Counted from the stretch's first letter, positions 45,979 through 56,033 are shown. The stretch is 64,000 nt of DNA from Nitrospira sp. (GCA_005116745.1 SWDS01000007.1:4587-68586), one strand, 5' to 3'. Numbers and translations: made by a program. The notes: generated from the sequence alone by a model not told the origin.

Positions 45979-46209
45979 TCATTTACGGCACACGCAACCC
46001 TGTGGTTTATGTGTACATGTGTCACCGTTCCAATTACATGAGGGAGACGCGGGTCCTGTGGGTAGATCTTCCTTGTCTCCCTTTGGCCCGCATTGGGCAT
46101 CGACCTTCACCTCTATCAAGGGTGTATGACATGCTGGGAGAACCGTAAGAAACAATAAAGAAAGTACTAACCCTGAACCGATCTGAAACCACCTGCGTTC
46201 TTTCTTCAT
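45979..46209 (-). CDS. small cysteine-rich lipoprotein
   Basis: The 76-residue product starts with a lipoprotein signal (SGLVLSLLFLTVLPAC); the lipid-bearing cysteine is near residue 27. The mature part, about 50 residues, has five cysteines (CGPKGDKEDLPTG, SCNWNGDTCTHKPQGCVC), which suggests disulfides, and ends in CRK. GGAGAGAG precedes the ATG. It is located just upstream of tpsA copy 1 and may be translated in the same operon. The function is unknown; a chaperone or tether for the cysteine-bearing exoprotein is conceivable. Confidence 0.75.
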   Translation of the reverse strand: MKKERRWFQIGSGLVLSLLFLTVLPACHTPLIEVKVDAQCGPKGDKEDLPTGPASPSCNWNGDTCTHKPQGCVCRK

Positions 46210-46264
46210 GTTCTCTCTCCTTCGTTATGTATAGGGATGAATAGGCCAGTCAGCCATTTGCCTT

Positions 46265-47011
46265 TTAGCGCGGACTGTCGCCGGCATTATTTGCCTCAGG
46301 AGTAAGTTTCAGGAATGCTTCCTTGGCCGGCAAAGGACGTCCTTTCGTGAAGAGGTAATCAGAAGCCAGAGGCACTAATTTAAGGTCTGTATCATCCACA
46401 TAGCCCAGAAAGTTGCGGTTAAGCGATGGAATCGATACAAGAATGCCTTGTGTGTGAGGGGGTAATATTTCTGTCAGTTGCTTAATCAGTTTAGGACGCC
46501 CCCAGCGGGTGATACGCCATCCTGTTGGTTGGTCCGTTTTGCTCATTTCTCCATGTTCCTCTAACAGCCGTATGGTTACTGAGGATTCAACCTTGTTTTT
46601 GATCTCAACAGGAAAGAGCAGTTGATTTGTAAATATCAATAGATCAGATGTCTCTTTGCCAGGATCAAACTCGCGTAGATTCTTCAGGCCCACATAAAAT
46701 ATAAAGAATGGAAGGGCCTTGGGTTGTATCCTGGCACTCTTTGGGTCAGTTCCAAATCCCAGTTCCTTAGCCCGAAAGAGATTGTTCCCCAATTGTGAGG
46801 AAACTATTTCTAGATTCTGGTTTAGCGCGAGACGGGTAGCCTGCTCATCGGCCTTGAAGAAAGCGTTTAGCAACATATTAAAATCAAGCTGACTATTTGG
46901 CTTTTGGGTTGTCGGTATGGATTGAACGATCGGCTCGGCAATTGCGCTTGTGCTGGAAAGTACTATTATGCTGATCGTGGCGGTCAGAGATAAAAATGAT
47001 CGTATTGTCAT
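46265..47011 (-). CDS. exported protein of unknown function in the secretion operon
   Basis: The 248-residue product has a signal peptide (SFLSLTATISIIVLSSTSA with likely cleavage after AIA). The mature part is mixed helix and strand (QLDFNMLLNAFFKADEQATR; FFIFYVGLKNLREFD; TIRLLEEHGE). I recognise no family. Its ATG overlaps the stop of the papain-like lipoprotein gene as ATGA, so the two are translationally coupled and probably work together. The segment KLIKQLTEILPPHTQGIL-VS could bind a partner, but this is only a guess. Confidence 0.65.
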   Translation of the reverse strand: MTIRSFLSLTATISIIVLSSTSAIAEPIVQSIPTTQKPNSQLDFNMLLNAFFKADEQATRLALNQNLEIVSSQLGNNLFRAKELGFGTDPKSARIQPKALPFFIFYVGLKNLREFDPGKETSDLLIFTNQLLFPVEIKNKVESSVTIRLLEEHGEMSKTDQPTGWRITRWGRPKLIKQLTEILPPHTQGILVSIPSLNRNFLGYVDDTDLKLVPLASDYLFTKGRPLPAKEAFLKLTPEANNAGDSPR

Positions 47012-47817
47012 GGCTTGCCTGTGGATATAGGAACAATCTGCACATACGTTCGGTCATGAGAAAATTCATAGGACCAACCTGGTTTCTTTGCAGAACCACG
47101 GACAAACTCGTCAAAGGTTAGATCCTGTGGATTATCATCTTCATTGGGGTCTTCTATTTCGACTACCCGTTGTAGGCCAGCACTGGCTGGTGACTCTCGA
47201 TAGCCGGTGACGACAAGGGTGTGCTTACCGCCTCCACTCCACTCAATGACAGAAATAAAAGGATAGTCGTTGCATATCTCTGTCTTTAAAACGTCCCAAT
47301 TGTCGAACCGACCATCCACCCACTCGTAGTCAAATTGATAGTTATCGAGGACCCAGTGTGGCCAACCCCCTCGAACACAGGTCCATGGAGTATCAATAGA
47401 ATCAGGGGAATTCTTTCTTTCACAACAATTGGCTCCACCCAAACGAAGGCCAAAAACATTTTTCACAATGTCGCATTGGGGGGCGGTAGGTTCGGGTTGT
47501 ATCTTCTTTTTGTTGCGGTATTCCATTACCGTCCGACTCGATGCCGCCCAGCACCAGGCTATCGTTTGTTGCTTTTCGTGATTAATGGGCAATGAACGGT
47601 CAGGCGGGCACACCGGTCTTTTACCTGGCCTCGAAGCATGGAGTTCCTCAAGCTTTTCGATCGAAATAGATGGCTTATTTGGCAAAGACTGCCACTTATC
47701 AAGACGACTAGTATCTGAAGATGTCACTGTGACATCGACCTTCACGCATGCTGAAGTGAGCCCAAGGCACAACGCAATGCACAGTCCAAGGGTTTTCTGC
47801 ATGGTCATTCCCATCAT
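47008..47817 (-). CDS. papain-like cysteine protease lipoprotein
   Basis: From ATG 47817 (AAAGGA upstream) the product has 269 residues. A lipoprotein signal ends in LGLTSAC, with the acylated Cys24. A papain-fold domain follows, with the nucleophile Cys89 in TIAWCWAASS, preceded by a Gln/Trp-rich turn, then His199 in GGGKHTLVVTGY and Asp223 in EIEDPNED, in the order Cys-His-Asp/Asn. It resembles the AvrRpt2/C70 type of papain-like proteases. The protein is lipid-anchored in the periplasm and encoded just upstream of the exoprotein genes. It could cleave the TpsA tail or another envelope protein. An upstream start at 47934 has no ribosome site. Confidence 0.8.
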   Translation of the reverse strand: MMGMTMQKTLGLCIALCLGLTSACVKVDVTVTSSDTSRLDKWQSLPNKPSISIEKLEELHASRPGKRPVCPPDRSLPINHEKQQTIAWCWAASSRTVMEYRNKKKIQPEPTAPQCDIVKNVFGLRLGGANCCERKNSPDSIDTPWTCVRGGWPHWVLDNYQFDYEWVDGRFDNWDVLKTEICNDYPFISVIEWSGGGKHTLVVTGYRESPASAGLQRVVEIEDPNEDDNPQDLTFDEFVRGSAKKPGWSYEFSHDRTYVQIVPISTGKP

Positions 47818-48012
47818 CTTTGATCGATCCTTTACTGTCCGCACCCCACTATGCCGAGTAACCTTGTTTCCATTGTGTGCTCTGAGCGACATCTCCTCAC
47901 TGCCTGATTGAAAAATTCTAACTAATAATTTCACACAGTATCTTGTGGCTCTAGTTTGCGTAGGTCCACGTGTCTAGATTGTGCCCTGTACTATAGAGTC
48001 CTTCGGCCTAAG

Positions 48013-48213
48013 TCAAGTTGTAATATCCTCGCCACGGCTTTTTGTTCTTAGCCGAGTCAAGGGGAGGTGCCGCACTTTCATCGATACGTCGTTCCACTGG
48101 CTTGTGCTCATGTTTTCCATGTCGAGCGTGGTGTTTTTCAACAAACGAGGCTTGAGTAAGACGAATCGAACATGGTCGTTGAGATTCACTAGCTCTCCGA
48201 ATGTCGTCATCAT
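48013..48213 (-). CDS. small protein, unknown function, with a strong ribosome site
   Basis: The 66-residue frame starts at ATG 48213 or, with better spacing, at the second ATG (48210), both directly after AGGAGAGGG. The product is soluble and starts TTFGELVNLNDHVRFVLLKP; a basic C-terminal part has RHLPLTRLRTKSRGED. No family is recognised. It lies between tpsA copy 2 and the papain-like lipoprotein gene on the same strand. The fine ribosome site argues for a real gene despite its size. Confidence 0.55.
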   Translation of the reverse strand: MMTTFGELVNLNDHVRFVLLKPRLLKNTTLDMENMSTSQWNDVSMKVRHLPLTRLRTKSRGEDITT

Positions 48214-48398
48214 CCCTCTCCTAACGTGATCGGCCTTTTAGCCCTATGATCTGGTAGCAACAGCAAAATGCAGGCCATATCACCAGACCCGAATGGGTGG
48301 TCCCTACATATCATGAAAATACGTAGGCTATGGTGTGGGTTATGCCCCTTCACTCTGGGCAGGATTGATGATGGTGGATGCGCGAGCTGAGAGGGAAG
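48214..48398. other. intergenic stretch without a gene, between the small ORF and motif B
   Basis: No gene seen. It is likely the promoter region of the small ORF and perhaps of the papain-like operon. A short inverted repeat flanks 48296-48330, but I cannot name a site. Confidence 0.35.
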
Positions 48399-48440
48399 CT
48401 GAATCGAAAAGGATTCAGGGTGGATCTAAACCGATACACC
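48399..48440 (+). repeat. dispersed palindromic motif, copy B
   Basis: CTGAATC-GAAAAG-GATTCAG, followed by GGTGGATCTAAACCGATACACC. The order and spacing match copies A and D. It lies 60 bases downstream of the tpsA copy 2 stop. Confidence 0.65.
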
Positions 48441-48499
48441 ACACATCATCTTGAGCATCGCTCGCCGTCGAAGATCACAACTGTCTCAATTGTGGACAG

Positions 48500-51304
48500 T
48501 CAAGAAGAGCAGTCTGTGGAGCCACTGGCAAATGTTCGCACTAAGAAACCTGGCGGCGTCAGCCGTCGGAGCGATAGCACGGTAGCGTTGTCTTTTAGTG
48601 TAGCCAGTGATGGCGATGACTTGGACCCTCGGTTTCGCGCGATGAGGCCAGAGGCATGCTCCGTGTTCTCTCCGGTCCAGTGTTCCATCGAAATCGGGCT
48701 ACTCAGCCAGCCACCTGGTTCGGTGGGGAGGGACTCTCGTCCAGCAAGGATAAAGGTGCTCTGCTCGCCACCAGCCATGGCGATACAGTGGTTATGTAAG
48801 AGTACCTGCGGGAGACTCGTCTTCGATGCAAGTTGTCCGACCGCACCACTCAAATTTGATGTCGGCGATTGAATCGTCACGGTGCCACTGGGGCCGCGTT
48901 GCGAGGAGGCGCTTACGACGCTGGTAGAGTCAGCCAAGAACAGGGGAGTGACGAACGTAATGTTTCCTCCGGCCCCTCCGACCGCTTGCGCAGTGACAGT
49001 ACTACCCTGCAAGACCACCACCTTGGGATCGATGAAGATGTTCCCGCCGCTGCCGTCGGTGCCACGAACGGAGCTGCTGAGGGTGCTATTCACGAACCGG
49101 ACCTGGTCGATGGCCTGAATGGTGATATTGCCTCCATTTGCCTGCGTTGACTCGGTAGCCGTCGTGATGGAAGAGCCGTCTCGCACTTCCAATTGCTGGC
49201 CAGCGTTGAGGGTGATATCACCCGCATTGCCGGCGGCTGTGCCGATACTGCCGGCCCTGATCGAGGCATGGTGCGTCAGCGCTACCCGATCCGTGGCTTG
49301 GATGATGATGGATCCGCCGGTCGCGGTGGGGCTAGTCCCGCTTGTTTCGGTGGAGATTGTACCGCCTTTATCGAGGGTAATGGTGTTCGCGCGAAGCGTG
49401 ATCGTGCCGCCTAAGCCTTGCCCTTGCGTATCGGTGAAGATGCCACTGCCGGACCCGTCGATGTGGATGGATTCAACGGAATGCGTAAGGCCGTGGACCG
49501 TCACTGTGCCGGCTGAACCAGTCGGGGGCGTTTCGGGAAACTCCACCAGACTGCGACTGGTCACTCTTCCGCCAGACAGCAGCTGAAGGCGGTTGGTAGT
49601 AATCGTAATCAGGCCGGCGTTTCCGGTGAGGCTTGTTGTGCTGGAGATGGTGCCGCCGTTCTCGACCATGACCAAGGGAGCATTGATCAATACGTGTCCG
49701 GCATCACCGGACGAAAACTCCATGCTGTTGCTGACGAGTTGTGTGCCGGATCCGGAAACTCTCACGGAATCGGTCGCCCTGACCGAAATGTTGCCGGCGT
49801 CTCCCGTGCTGCCGCGCGAGGTGCTGTTCAGCTGGCTGGCACCACTGAGGCTCAGTCGTTCCGTTCTGATCAATATCTGTCCGGCCGGCCCTTGGGTATT
49901 GACGCCGTCACCAAGAGTTTCACTCACGAGTCGGCTGGCGTCAGACAGGGTTACATCCTGCGCGTGACTTTCTGCTCCGGTGAGTCCTCGAATCGTGATG
50001 TCTCCTCCACGTCCTTCGGCTTGTGTGCCTGTGAGAACAGAACTGTTCGTCGCGAGGGTAATCTGATTCCCTTGAAGATCCACATTTCCCGCGGCACCAC
50101 GTCCTCCAGTGGCAGTCACGATGTTCGATTCGGCCTGCAATAGAATGGTGGGTGTTGTGACACTGACATGTCCCCCGCCTCCAGCGCCCATTGTCCTTGT
50201 GGCGATCGAGGAATTTGCGCGCAGGGCTACACTCTCTTCCGAAATGATGTGGACGTCGGCGCCAGGCTCAGTGCCCGAGGTGGCGGATACCATCTGACTG
50301 CCCGTGTTAAGCACGATGGTTCCGGGAGGCCCAAGGCGCCCAGCGGTGCTGATTGTCGCCTCGCTCACATCTAGAACTAATTGGCCTCCTTGAATTGAAA
50401 CCCTGCTCGTCTCGCGGACATTGACGGTTGAGCCTGGTGCCAAGACGATGGAACCGAACGAGGTAAATGAAGCCTCGTTCAGGTTCGGAACAGACTGAAG
50501 TGTCATTGCATCGAATTCTCCGGGGGATACTCCGCTGGCCAACCGAATGGTGCCGTTCGGTGCGGAGAGTTGTGCTCGTTGGACCGTGCCATTATCCCGA
50601 GCGTCGGGTCCAATGGCGATGGTTCTTCCAACCAACGAAATCTCTGACGCGATCAGTTCGCTGCCCTGGATGGTGATGGTACCGGGATTGGCACTCAAGA
50701 ATCCGTAGGCGGCGATAGGCGTCGTCGACAGCAGGGCGTCTGCTGCCGCATTGGGAACAGCATGGAACCGACCATTGTCGGTGAAGCGCACATAGTCTGC
50801 TGTTGCAAAGGCGACCGATCCCCCTACGTTCAGTGATGCCTTGGGACCAAAGACAATACCAGCTGGATTCATCAGAAAGAGATTGGCCTGCCCAAACCCA
50901 CTGGTTTGAATGACGCCAGAAATAGTGGAGGGCTGCCCTCCGATGACACGGCTGAGAATAGTCGTCGTATCCAAACGGGTGTCGTTCAGAAAGTTTGCGA
51001 TAGCGCCCGTGGGAACATTGAAGATGCCGAAACTGTGAAACAGGTTTGTGCCCACTCGGGTTCCACCGGTGATGTCGTATTGCATTCTTCCAGTTGGTGG
51101 AGTCGAGGAGAGATCAACCTGCGTTGTAAGCCCTGACGGTGTAATGGGAGGTGCCGTTTGAGCAAACCCTGGTACGCACCAGGGGCTTGGCAGATAAAAC
51201 ACCATCGCCAGAAGAATACAGCCTCTCCATCTGGAGTAGGCTACGGGTGGAGTCGGGGGAGTACCCGACTGCGTCAGATGAAGCTCTGGTGTTATGACTC
51301 GCAT
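48500..51304 (-). CDS. filamentous-haemagglutinin-like exoprotein (TpsA), copy 2
   Basis: From ATG 51304 the product has 934 residues. It carries a signal region (RGCILLAMVFYLPSPWCVPGF), a TPS domain at about 50-280 (FHSFGIFNVPTG, LFLMNPAGIVFGPKA), a beta-helix stalk and the same cysteine-flanked C-terminal tail as copy 1. The two tails share nearly all of their last 125 residues, without gaps, including LPTEPGGWL, SPISMEHWTG and LRRLTPPGFLVR. No tpsB follows it. The few bases after its stop still resemble the tpsA-tpsB junction of copy 1, which suggests that copy 2 came from duplication of the pair and lost its pore gene. It probably uses the TpsB at 41572. Confidence 0.92.
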   Translation of the reverse strand: MRVITPELHLTQSGTPPTPPVAYSRWRGCILLAMVFYLPSPWCVPGFAQTAPPITPSGLTTQVDLSSTPPTGRMQYDITGGTRVGTNLFHSFGIFNVPTGAIANFLNDTRLDTTTILSRVIGGQPSTISGVIQTSGFGQANLFLMNPAGIVFGPKASLNVGGSVAFATADYVRFTDNGRFHAVPNAAADALLSTTPIAAYGFLSANPGTITIQGSELIASEISLVGRTIAIGPDARDNGTVQRAQLSAPNGTIRLASGVSPGEFDAMTLQSVPNLNEASFTSFGSIVLAPGSTVNVRETSRVSIQGGQLVLDVSEATISTAGRLGPPGTIVLNTGSQMVSATSGTEPGADVHIISEESVALRANSSIATRTMGAGGGGHVSVTTPTILLQAESNIVTATGGRGAAGNVDLQGNQITLATNSSVLTGTQAEGRGGDITIRGLTGAESHAQDVTLSDASRLVSETLGDGVNTQGPAGQILIRTERLSLSGASQLNSTSRGSTGDAGNISVRATDSVRVSGSGTQLVSNSMEFSSGDAGHVLINAPLVMVENGGTISSTTSLTGNAGLITITTNRLQLLSGGRVTSRSLVEFPETPPTGSAGTVTVHGLTHSVESIHIDGSGSGIFTDTQGQGLGGTITLRANTITLDKGGTISTETSGTSPTATGGSIIIQATDRVALTHHASIRAGSIGTAAGNAGDITLNAGQQLEVRDGSSITTATESTQANGGNITIQAIDQVRFVNSTLSSSVRGTDGSGGNIFIDPKVVVLQGSTVTAQAVGGAGGNITFVTPLFLADSTSVVSASSQRGPSGTVTIQSPTSNLSGAVGQLASKTSLPQVLLHNHCIAMAGGEQSTFILAGRESLPTEPGGWLSSPISMEHWTGENTEHASGLIARNRGSKSSPSLATLKDNATVLSLRRLTPPGFLVRTFASGSTDCSS

Positions 51305-51642
51305 AATTCTGTTTTCGTCTAGCAAGTGCGATTGCACGACGAGCGTACGCACATAATGGCTTCTAGCACACTACTTCTCTCTTTGTCAGCTTCACAAAGA
51401 GCCGGAGAGCATGTCCCTGTGACGTTGAGTCTATTTTGGAAATGCCAAAGACGTCGACTGCAGCAAGAAGGCAGAAGGACTAGTGGCTCTCGACGGGGGT
51501 GTCGAGATGAATAATCGAGCGGAGCAGTTTAGATATGCGAAGGAGGGCGGCGCCAACGAAAAACCGTTCTCCCTCCTTCTGCTATCCGCTGTCACTGGGT
51601 ATGCAGAGAGAACCTGCTCGTGCCGGTGAAATTGGAGGACAA
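51305..51642. other. gene-free stretch upstream of tpsA copy 2
   Basis: No gene supported. An 8-base inverted repeat, CTCTTTGT / ACAAAGAG around 7 bases, lies at 51379-51401. This stretch should hold the tpsA copy 2 promoter and the downstream end of the 51643 gene; no clear promoter boxes were found. Confidence 0.4.
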
Positions 51643-51981
51643 TTACAGCGCCCCATTTGTTTCGGCAAGCAATCTTGGAGTTGTCATGAGCGTCTCATGT
51701 TCACCGTGCTCGTCATCGATCTCACACAGCAGTTGATAGTAACACCTGACGGCGGGGGCCGGAAGTTGACTGTCATAGATCTTTATCACCTGCTTCTTTG
51801 TGAGACCCGTTTGGAGCTGAAATGGTCCGGTGAGTAAATCCCACGTAGGCTCTTCAGCTTCTTTTCCCAAAGTTCCAAACCTGACCCAGACCCGCCGAAC
51901 ATCATGAGCCGTGGAATCGAGGACGATCTCATAGCTGTCCTGTATCACTCGATGTGCGTCACTCACTGGATCTTGTAACAT
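51643..51981 (-). CDS. hypothetical 112-residue protein
   Basis: The frame starts at ATG 51981 after an excellent AAAGGAGG. The product is soluble, with SYEIVLDSTAHDVRRVWVRF, a Trp-rich turn (EEPTWDLLTGPFQLQTG) and TKKQVIKIYDSQLPAPAVRC. The pattern of strands suggests a small beta domain. I recognise no family. It lies upstream of tpsA copy 2 and 74 bases downstream of a similar-sized gene on the same strand, so the two may be one operon. Confidence 0.65.
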   Translation of the reverse strand: MLQDPVSDAHRVIQDSYEIVLDSTAHDVRRVWVRFGTLGKEAEEPTWDLLTGPFQLQTGLTKKQVIKIYDSQLPAPAVRCYYQLLCEIDDEHGEHETLMTTPRLLAETNGAL

Positions 51982-52055
51982 GGTGCCTCCTTTACGCTAC
52001 AGGGCTTTGTTTAACGTGCATATTGTAGTCAATCTGGCAGACTGTGTCCGAATGC

Positions 52056-52373
52056 TTATGATGGCTGAGACCTGAAATAATTGCTCGTTCCCACCCATGT
52101 GCTGCCATCGGATTTTCGATATATTACCTGACAGTAATAGAAGCCATTGTCTGCAGGTAAGCCAGTCACAAGGCATGTCGAGATGGGGACGGTCTTCCAT
52201 GTGGTTTGTGTCTTTAATGTTCCTCCACCGGAGATGGCAGTTGTGACGGTGACCTTCCACTGACTGATGTTTGATATGGCTGGGTGGGTTCCGTGCGCAT
52301 TGGTGGGGACAAAGCTGTAGGCTGTCGTGTGCGACGCTCCGTTGGCAGCTGGAACGGTAATGATGGGCGGCAT
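52056..52373 (-). CDS. hypothetical 105-residue protein with a beta-sandwich pattern
   Basis: The frame starts at ATG 52373 after AAAAGGAGG. The product begins MPPIITVPAANGASHTTAYS and has alternating strands (KVTVTTAISGGGTLKTQTTW, TGLPADNGFYYCQVIYR), a pattern like an immunoglobulin- or fibronectin-type domain but without a signal peptide. The strand SWVGTSNYF-type end is short. No family is assigned. It probably shares a transcript with the 51643-51981 gene. It could be a small structural protein tied to the surface locus, but that is inference. Confidence 0.65.
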   Translation of the reverse strand: MPPIITVPAANGASHTTAYSFVPTNAHGTHPAISNISQWKVTVTTAISGGGTLKTQTTWKTVPISTCLVTGLPADNGFYYCQVIYRKSDGSTWVGTSNYFRSQPS

Positions 52374-52637
52374 GTGAAGACCTCCTTTTTATATTGGTTA
52401 ACGAATACACCAAATCGGCGACACTTAGATGTACGCTCGCTGGTGTTGCAACGCATCACCGTCTTCTGTTTGGTGAGCGTACTCGATGTTCTGTTTGCAT
52501 AGGCAAGGTCTAGGCCACTGACGGCGATAGCAATACTGGTGTTTGCAGTAATGCGCGAAACAGCTGGACTGTCGGGCCAATGTGGCGTGTTCTCTCTTAC
52601 AGAGTTCCTGTTAATGACATGAGGACGGGAGGTCGGT
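52374..52637. other. gene-free stretch upstream of the 105-residue gene
   Basis: No gene. This should hold the promoter of the two small genes on the minus strand. A TTG-start frame of 72 codons on the plus strand is its shadow. Confidence 0.35.
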
Positions 52638-52679
52638 GGTGAACCTAAACAGATACACTCTGGATCGAATCCGATTCAC
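52638..52679 (+). repeat. dispersed palindromic motif, copy C (partial)
   Basis: GGTGAACCTAAACAGATACAC matches the right half of copies A and B (GGTGGATCTAAACCGATACAC in B). The CTGAATC-N6-GATTCAG half is missing; in its place a different palindromic tract with GAATCCGATTC follows. Confidence 0.5.
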
Positions 52680-52888
52680 CATGGATCGATCCACGAGGTT
52701 CATGCGTGCGTGGTAAGGGAAGTAGAGGTCCATCGAAGCCACGTCTCAACACGGTGGGTCGTCACCACTCTACTTGACGTCGACCTGCCTTACGATTCAG
52801 ACTAGCCTTACTCAGACAGTGCTGAGTCCAGAGCGGTTATGGAGACATCTGATCACGCTCGATACTTAGGACTCAGTACTTGAATAGT
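52680..52888. other. intergenic stretch upstream of tRNA-Arg
   Basis: No gene. It should contain the tRNA-Arg promoter on the plus strand, but no strong boxes were seen. Confidence 0.4.
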
Positions 52889-54519
<1,631 letters not shown>

Positions 54520-54523
<4 letters not shown>

Positions 54524-54792
54524 GGCGGGTCTATCCTTTTCAGGTCTTCATACCTGATGGGTTTCTGTTGATTGAAAGGGTGGTGTCCCGCCGATTCTAT
54601 GGATTCACCTGGGTCCTGTAAATGATTATGTTCAAGGACTTTGCCGCACTGCTGGAGGGGATGCTGCCCAAAGGCGTGATCGACAAACCCTTCCAGAATG
54701 GCCCAGACGCTTTGGATTAATTCAGTCTGTTCCTGATCGGAAAGATTCATTCCGGCGAGAAAGGGTTTGTATTTTTCAACGTCTAACGTCAT
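54520..54792 (-). CDS. small protein coupled to the serine recombinase
   Basis: From ATG 54792 the product has 90 residues: MTLDVEKYKPFLAGMNLSDQ, then a helical stretch with TELIQSVWAILEGFVDHAFG, then QQCGKVLEHNH and a disordered C-terminus. Small helical proteins of this type are found just upstream of recombinase genes in many mobile elements; I recall the pattern but cannot name a family. The stop overlaps the recombinase start as ATGA. It might be a recombination directionality factor or regulator; this is inference. A longer frame to 54957 lacks a ribosome site and is not preferred. Confidence 0.6.
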
Positions 54793-54957
54793 GGGCAGAC
54801 CATATAAATGCTGCAAGAGCCGTAGGGGCCGAAAAGTCGTGGCCATGATGGTTTTAGCAGCATCCCGGCTTGTTTCCGGGAAACAGGCGGTGTGGTGCGT
54901 CATCCGCGAAAGAGAGACTGAATGTTTGAAAGTCTGTCGTCGGCGGGATACGTGCAC

Positions 54958-55152
54958 GAGCTGTATCTGTTTCCAGAATACAACTAAAGATTTAATGGCA
55001 GGTTAAAAATGTCGGAATTCTGCGGGTTTCCGGGCATATTTGTTTGCGGCGATGCACGAAGCGGCACTGTTGACGGGTAAGGCAAGTAATGATCTGATCG
55101 GAAGAAAGTATGTCATGCTCAAGATCATGGTGAAGCTATAACCCGCGTTCCC
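54958..55152. other. short AT-rich stretch with a possible 29-codon ORF
   Basis: A plus-strand frame from ATG 55052 to TAA 55141 gives MHEAALLTGKASNDLIGRKY and a short Met/Lys-rich end; the frame is open upstream to about 55007 without a start codon. It could be the tail of a lost gene. Its stop lies 11 bases before the start of the repeat protein. No ribosome site is visible. Confidence 0.35.
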
Positions 55153-55818
55153 TTGACGAAAGAAATGATTGAAACGCTCAAATCCTATCGCGAGAAAACG
55201 GGGGTGGGTAGTGTTGCGCTTCTCAAAAATCAGAGCGACTGCCCTGAGAATCTTACTCCGCGCCACATTAAGAGTTGGCTGGAAGGGCGATTGATATCTG
55301 TGCCGCCGGAACACCTGAAGTATGTCCTTGGAAGATGGGAGGCCTTGCCCGTTTTTGAATTTGGCAAAATCACCGAAGACATTTTGGATGTATTGAAAGA
55401 GCATTGGCACCGTACAAAGGTTGGCCCAGTACCTTTGCTTAAAGACGCTGCGGCCAAGCCGGAAGGGTTGCGGCCTCATATCATCGCCGCATGGCTAGAT
55501 GGCCGTAGCCGATCCTATCGCAAGGATCATCTAAAGTATGTCTTAGAACGCTGGAGCGCCTTGCCGGATGCCCTGAACACGAGACGGGTGCTGTCCGGCT
55601 ATGCCGAAATTACACCGGCCCAGCGTGATCGTCTTCATGAGCTAAAGAATAGAACAGGTTTTGGCCCCAATGCATTAATGAGGGGGGCAAAGGATGCGCC
55701 GCGCGGACTTGGCTCAGGCAAAATCTGGGGCTGGTTGGATGGAACTATCAAAACAGCAAAGCCGGAGCAGTTGGCGTATGTCTTTACGCGGTGGGAATCC
55801 CTCATAGGGAAAAAGTGA
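55153..55818 (+). CDS. protein of three tandem repeats of an uncharacterised domain
   Basis: The 221-residue protein consists of three copies of a unit of about 65 residues, at about 2-67, 72-138 and 152-216. Each unit has a helix, then T-x-[VF]-G-[PS]-x-x-L[LM], a short loop, L-x-x-x-x-I-x-x-W-L-[ED]-G, a basic stretch, and HLKYVLxRWxALP (third copy QLAYVFTRWESL). The pattern suggests a helix-turn-helix-like unit. I recall similar repeat proteins on alphaproteobacterial mobile DNA, but no function is known to me. The start may be TTG 55153 or ATG 55165; neither has a good ribosome site. It is the main cargo of the element. Confidence 0.8.
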   Translation: MTKEMIETLKSYREKTGVGSVALLKNQSDCPENLTPRHIKSWLEGRLISVPPEHLKYVLGRWEALPVFEFGKITEDILDVLKEHWHRTKVGPVPLLKDAAAKPEGLRPHIIAAWLDGRSRSYRKDHLKYVLERWSALPDALNTRRVLSGYAEITPAQRDRLHELKNRTGFGPNALMRGAKDAPRGLGSGKIWGWLDGTIKTAKPEQLAYVFTRWESLIGKK

Positions 55819-56033
55819 GCCTCTCAGCCAAATTTCGCGCCGCTGGATTGATCAAATTTTGGCCGTATTTTATCAATCCTTAATAAAACTTTAACCATTT
55901 CCATATTTAATAAATCTTTCACCTTCTTCTGACATAATGGGTCCGTACTAAAGCATAAGGCGCGGCCAACGCGCCGTCCGGGGCAGCGACTTAGCGTGCC
56001 GCTGGGAATAAGCGGGGATGTTGAAGGTGTGTG
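55819..56033. other. AT-rich leader of the last element gene
   Basis: This stretch is notably A+T-rich (for example around 55850-55925), unlike the rest of the window. A perfect GGCGCG / CGCGCC hairpin lies at 55959-55975. It probably contains the promoter and leader of the next gene. Confidence 0.4.
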
